Source: Nitrosospira sp. NpAV (GTDB lineage Bacteria; Pseudomonadota; Gammaproteobacteria; Burkholderiales; Nitrosomonadaceae). From it: DNA of 64,000 bases. The first letter of the stretch is position 1, and each line of letters starts with the position of its first letter. This document shows, in pieces, positions 63,817 through 64,000 of this stretch. Location: contig NZ_JXQM01000007.1 of assembly GCF_000832065.1 (NCBI RefSeq), forward strand, positions 122,669-186,668, written 5' to 3'. Both the position numbers and the translations under genes were made by a program. A model generated the notes under the pieces. That model saw only the letters and a program-made list of their open reading frames with translations, was not told the DNA's origin and ran no database searches.

Positions 63817-63931
63817 ATTTGTCGCAGGATTTGAGTGTCGCGTATAAGTCAATAAGTCACTATGCGACTTCGTTTTTGGTTGCTTATACCCGGTCCAATC
63901 ATTTTTAAGCCTGGCTGGAACATAAATGATA

Positions 63932-63966
63932 CCGCCCTGCTCCCCGGTCTTGCAGGAGCGGGGCGG
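63932..63966. repeat. Hairpin downstream of ftsK
   Basis: CCGCCCTGCTCC pairs with GGAGCGGGGCGG (12 bp with one T-G) around an 11-base loop. It stands 115 bases after the ftsK stop. No T-run follows, so it may be a weak terminator or a short interspersed repeat. Confidence 0.55.
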
Positions 63967-64000
63967 CTGCCCTACCAGAGTTCTATTGGATCCGCCTTAC

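Overview
The window has two parts. Positions 1-37655 hold most of a Mu-like transposable prophage, written almost entirely on the minus strand and cut off by the left edge of the window. Positions 37656-64000 are host chromosome. The host looks like a chemolithoautotrophic betaproteobacterium, plausibly an ammonia oxidiser of the Nitrosospira type. That is an inference from the red-type (form IC/ID) RuBisCO with its CbbX activase, the complete glcDEF glycolate oxidase plus tartronate-semialdehyde reductase, and the FtsK sequence. No gene in the window is strictly diagnostic of a genus.

Prophage layout, from its left end at 37655 downward: a terminus with three MuA-type boxes; an S24/LexA-type repressor on the plus strand; a c-ner operator region; ner; the MuA transposase and MuB ATPase, separated by a hairpin; about fifteen small early genes, including a Zn-ribbon protein, winged-helix proteins, Gam, an HD hydrolase and GemA; the Mor activator; a lysis module with an amidase; terminase; portal; an unusual insert of structural genes including a LamG protein with 20-residue repeats; a MuF head protein with a nuclease-like C-terminus; protease/scaffold, decoration protein and major capsid; then the contractile tail genes, in Mu order, down to the tail fibre. 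Two copies of a 54-bp element sit directly in front of the amidase gene and the protease gene. These are the positions of Plys and PI in phage Mu, so they are probably the late promoters. A 74-residue gene between the sheath and tube genes matches the anti-CBASS sponge Acb2, including Tyr11 and Lys26.

Host layout: 37656-39371 is a decayed zone with a frameshifted membrane-protein gene and a transposase scrap. It is followed by a class 3 lipase and then cbbR, which is divergent from cbbL-cbbS-cbbX. After transposase remnants (44.7-45.2 kb) comes a signalling block: a triple-PAS histidine kinase, a double-receiver regulator, a second PAS histidine kinase, and a receiver-GAF-GGDEF-EAL gene broken by a single-base insertion near 51563. 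Next are a secreted Lys/Gly/Asp-rich protein, a glycine-zipper protein, and an FAD reductase on the minus strand with a tiny ORF ahead of it. The window ends with glxR, glcD, glcE, glcF and ftsK. RuBisCO oxygenation makes 2-phosphoglycolate, so the glcDEF-glxR cluster is the expected salvage (glycerate) route for a cell fixing CO2 with this enzyme.

Starts were chosen by ribosome binding sites and overlaps. Family calls rest on motif recognition from memory; no database was searched.
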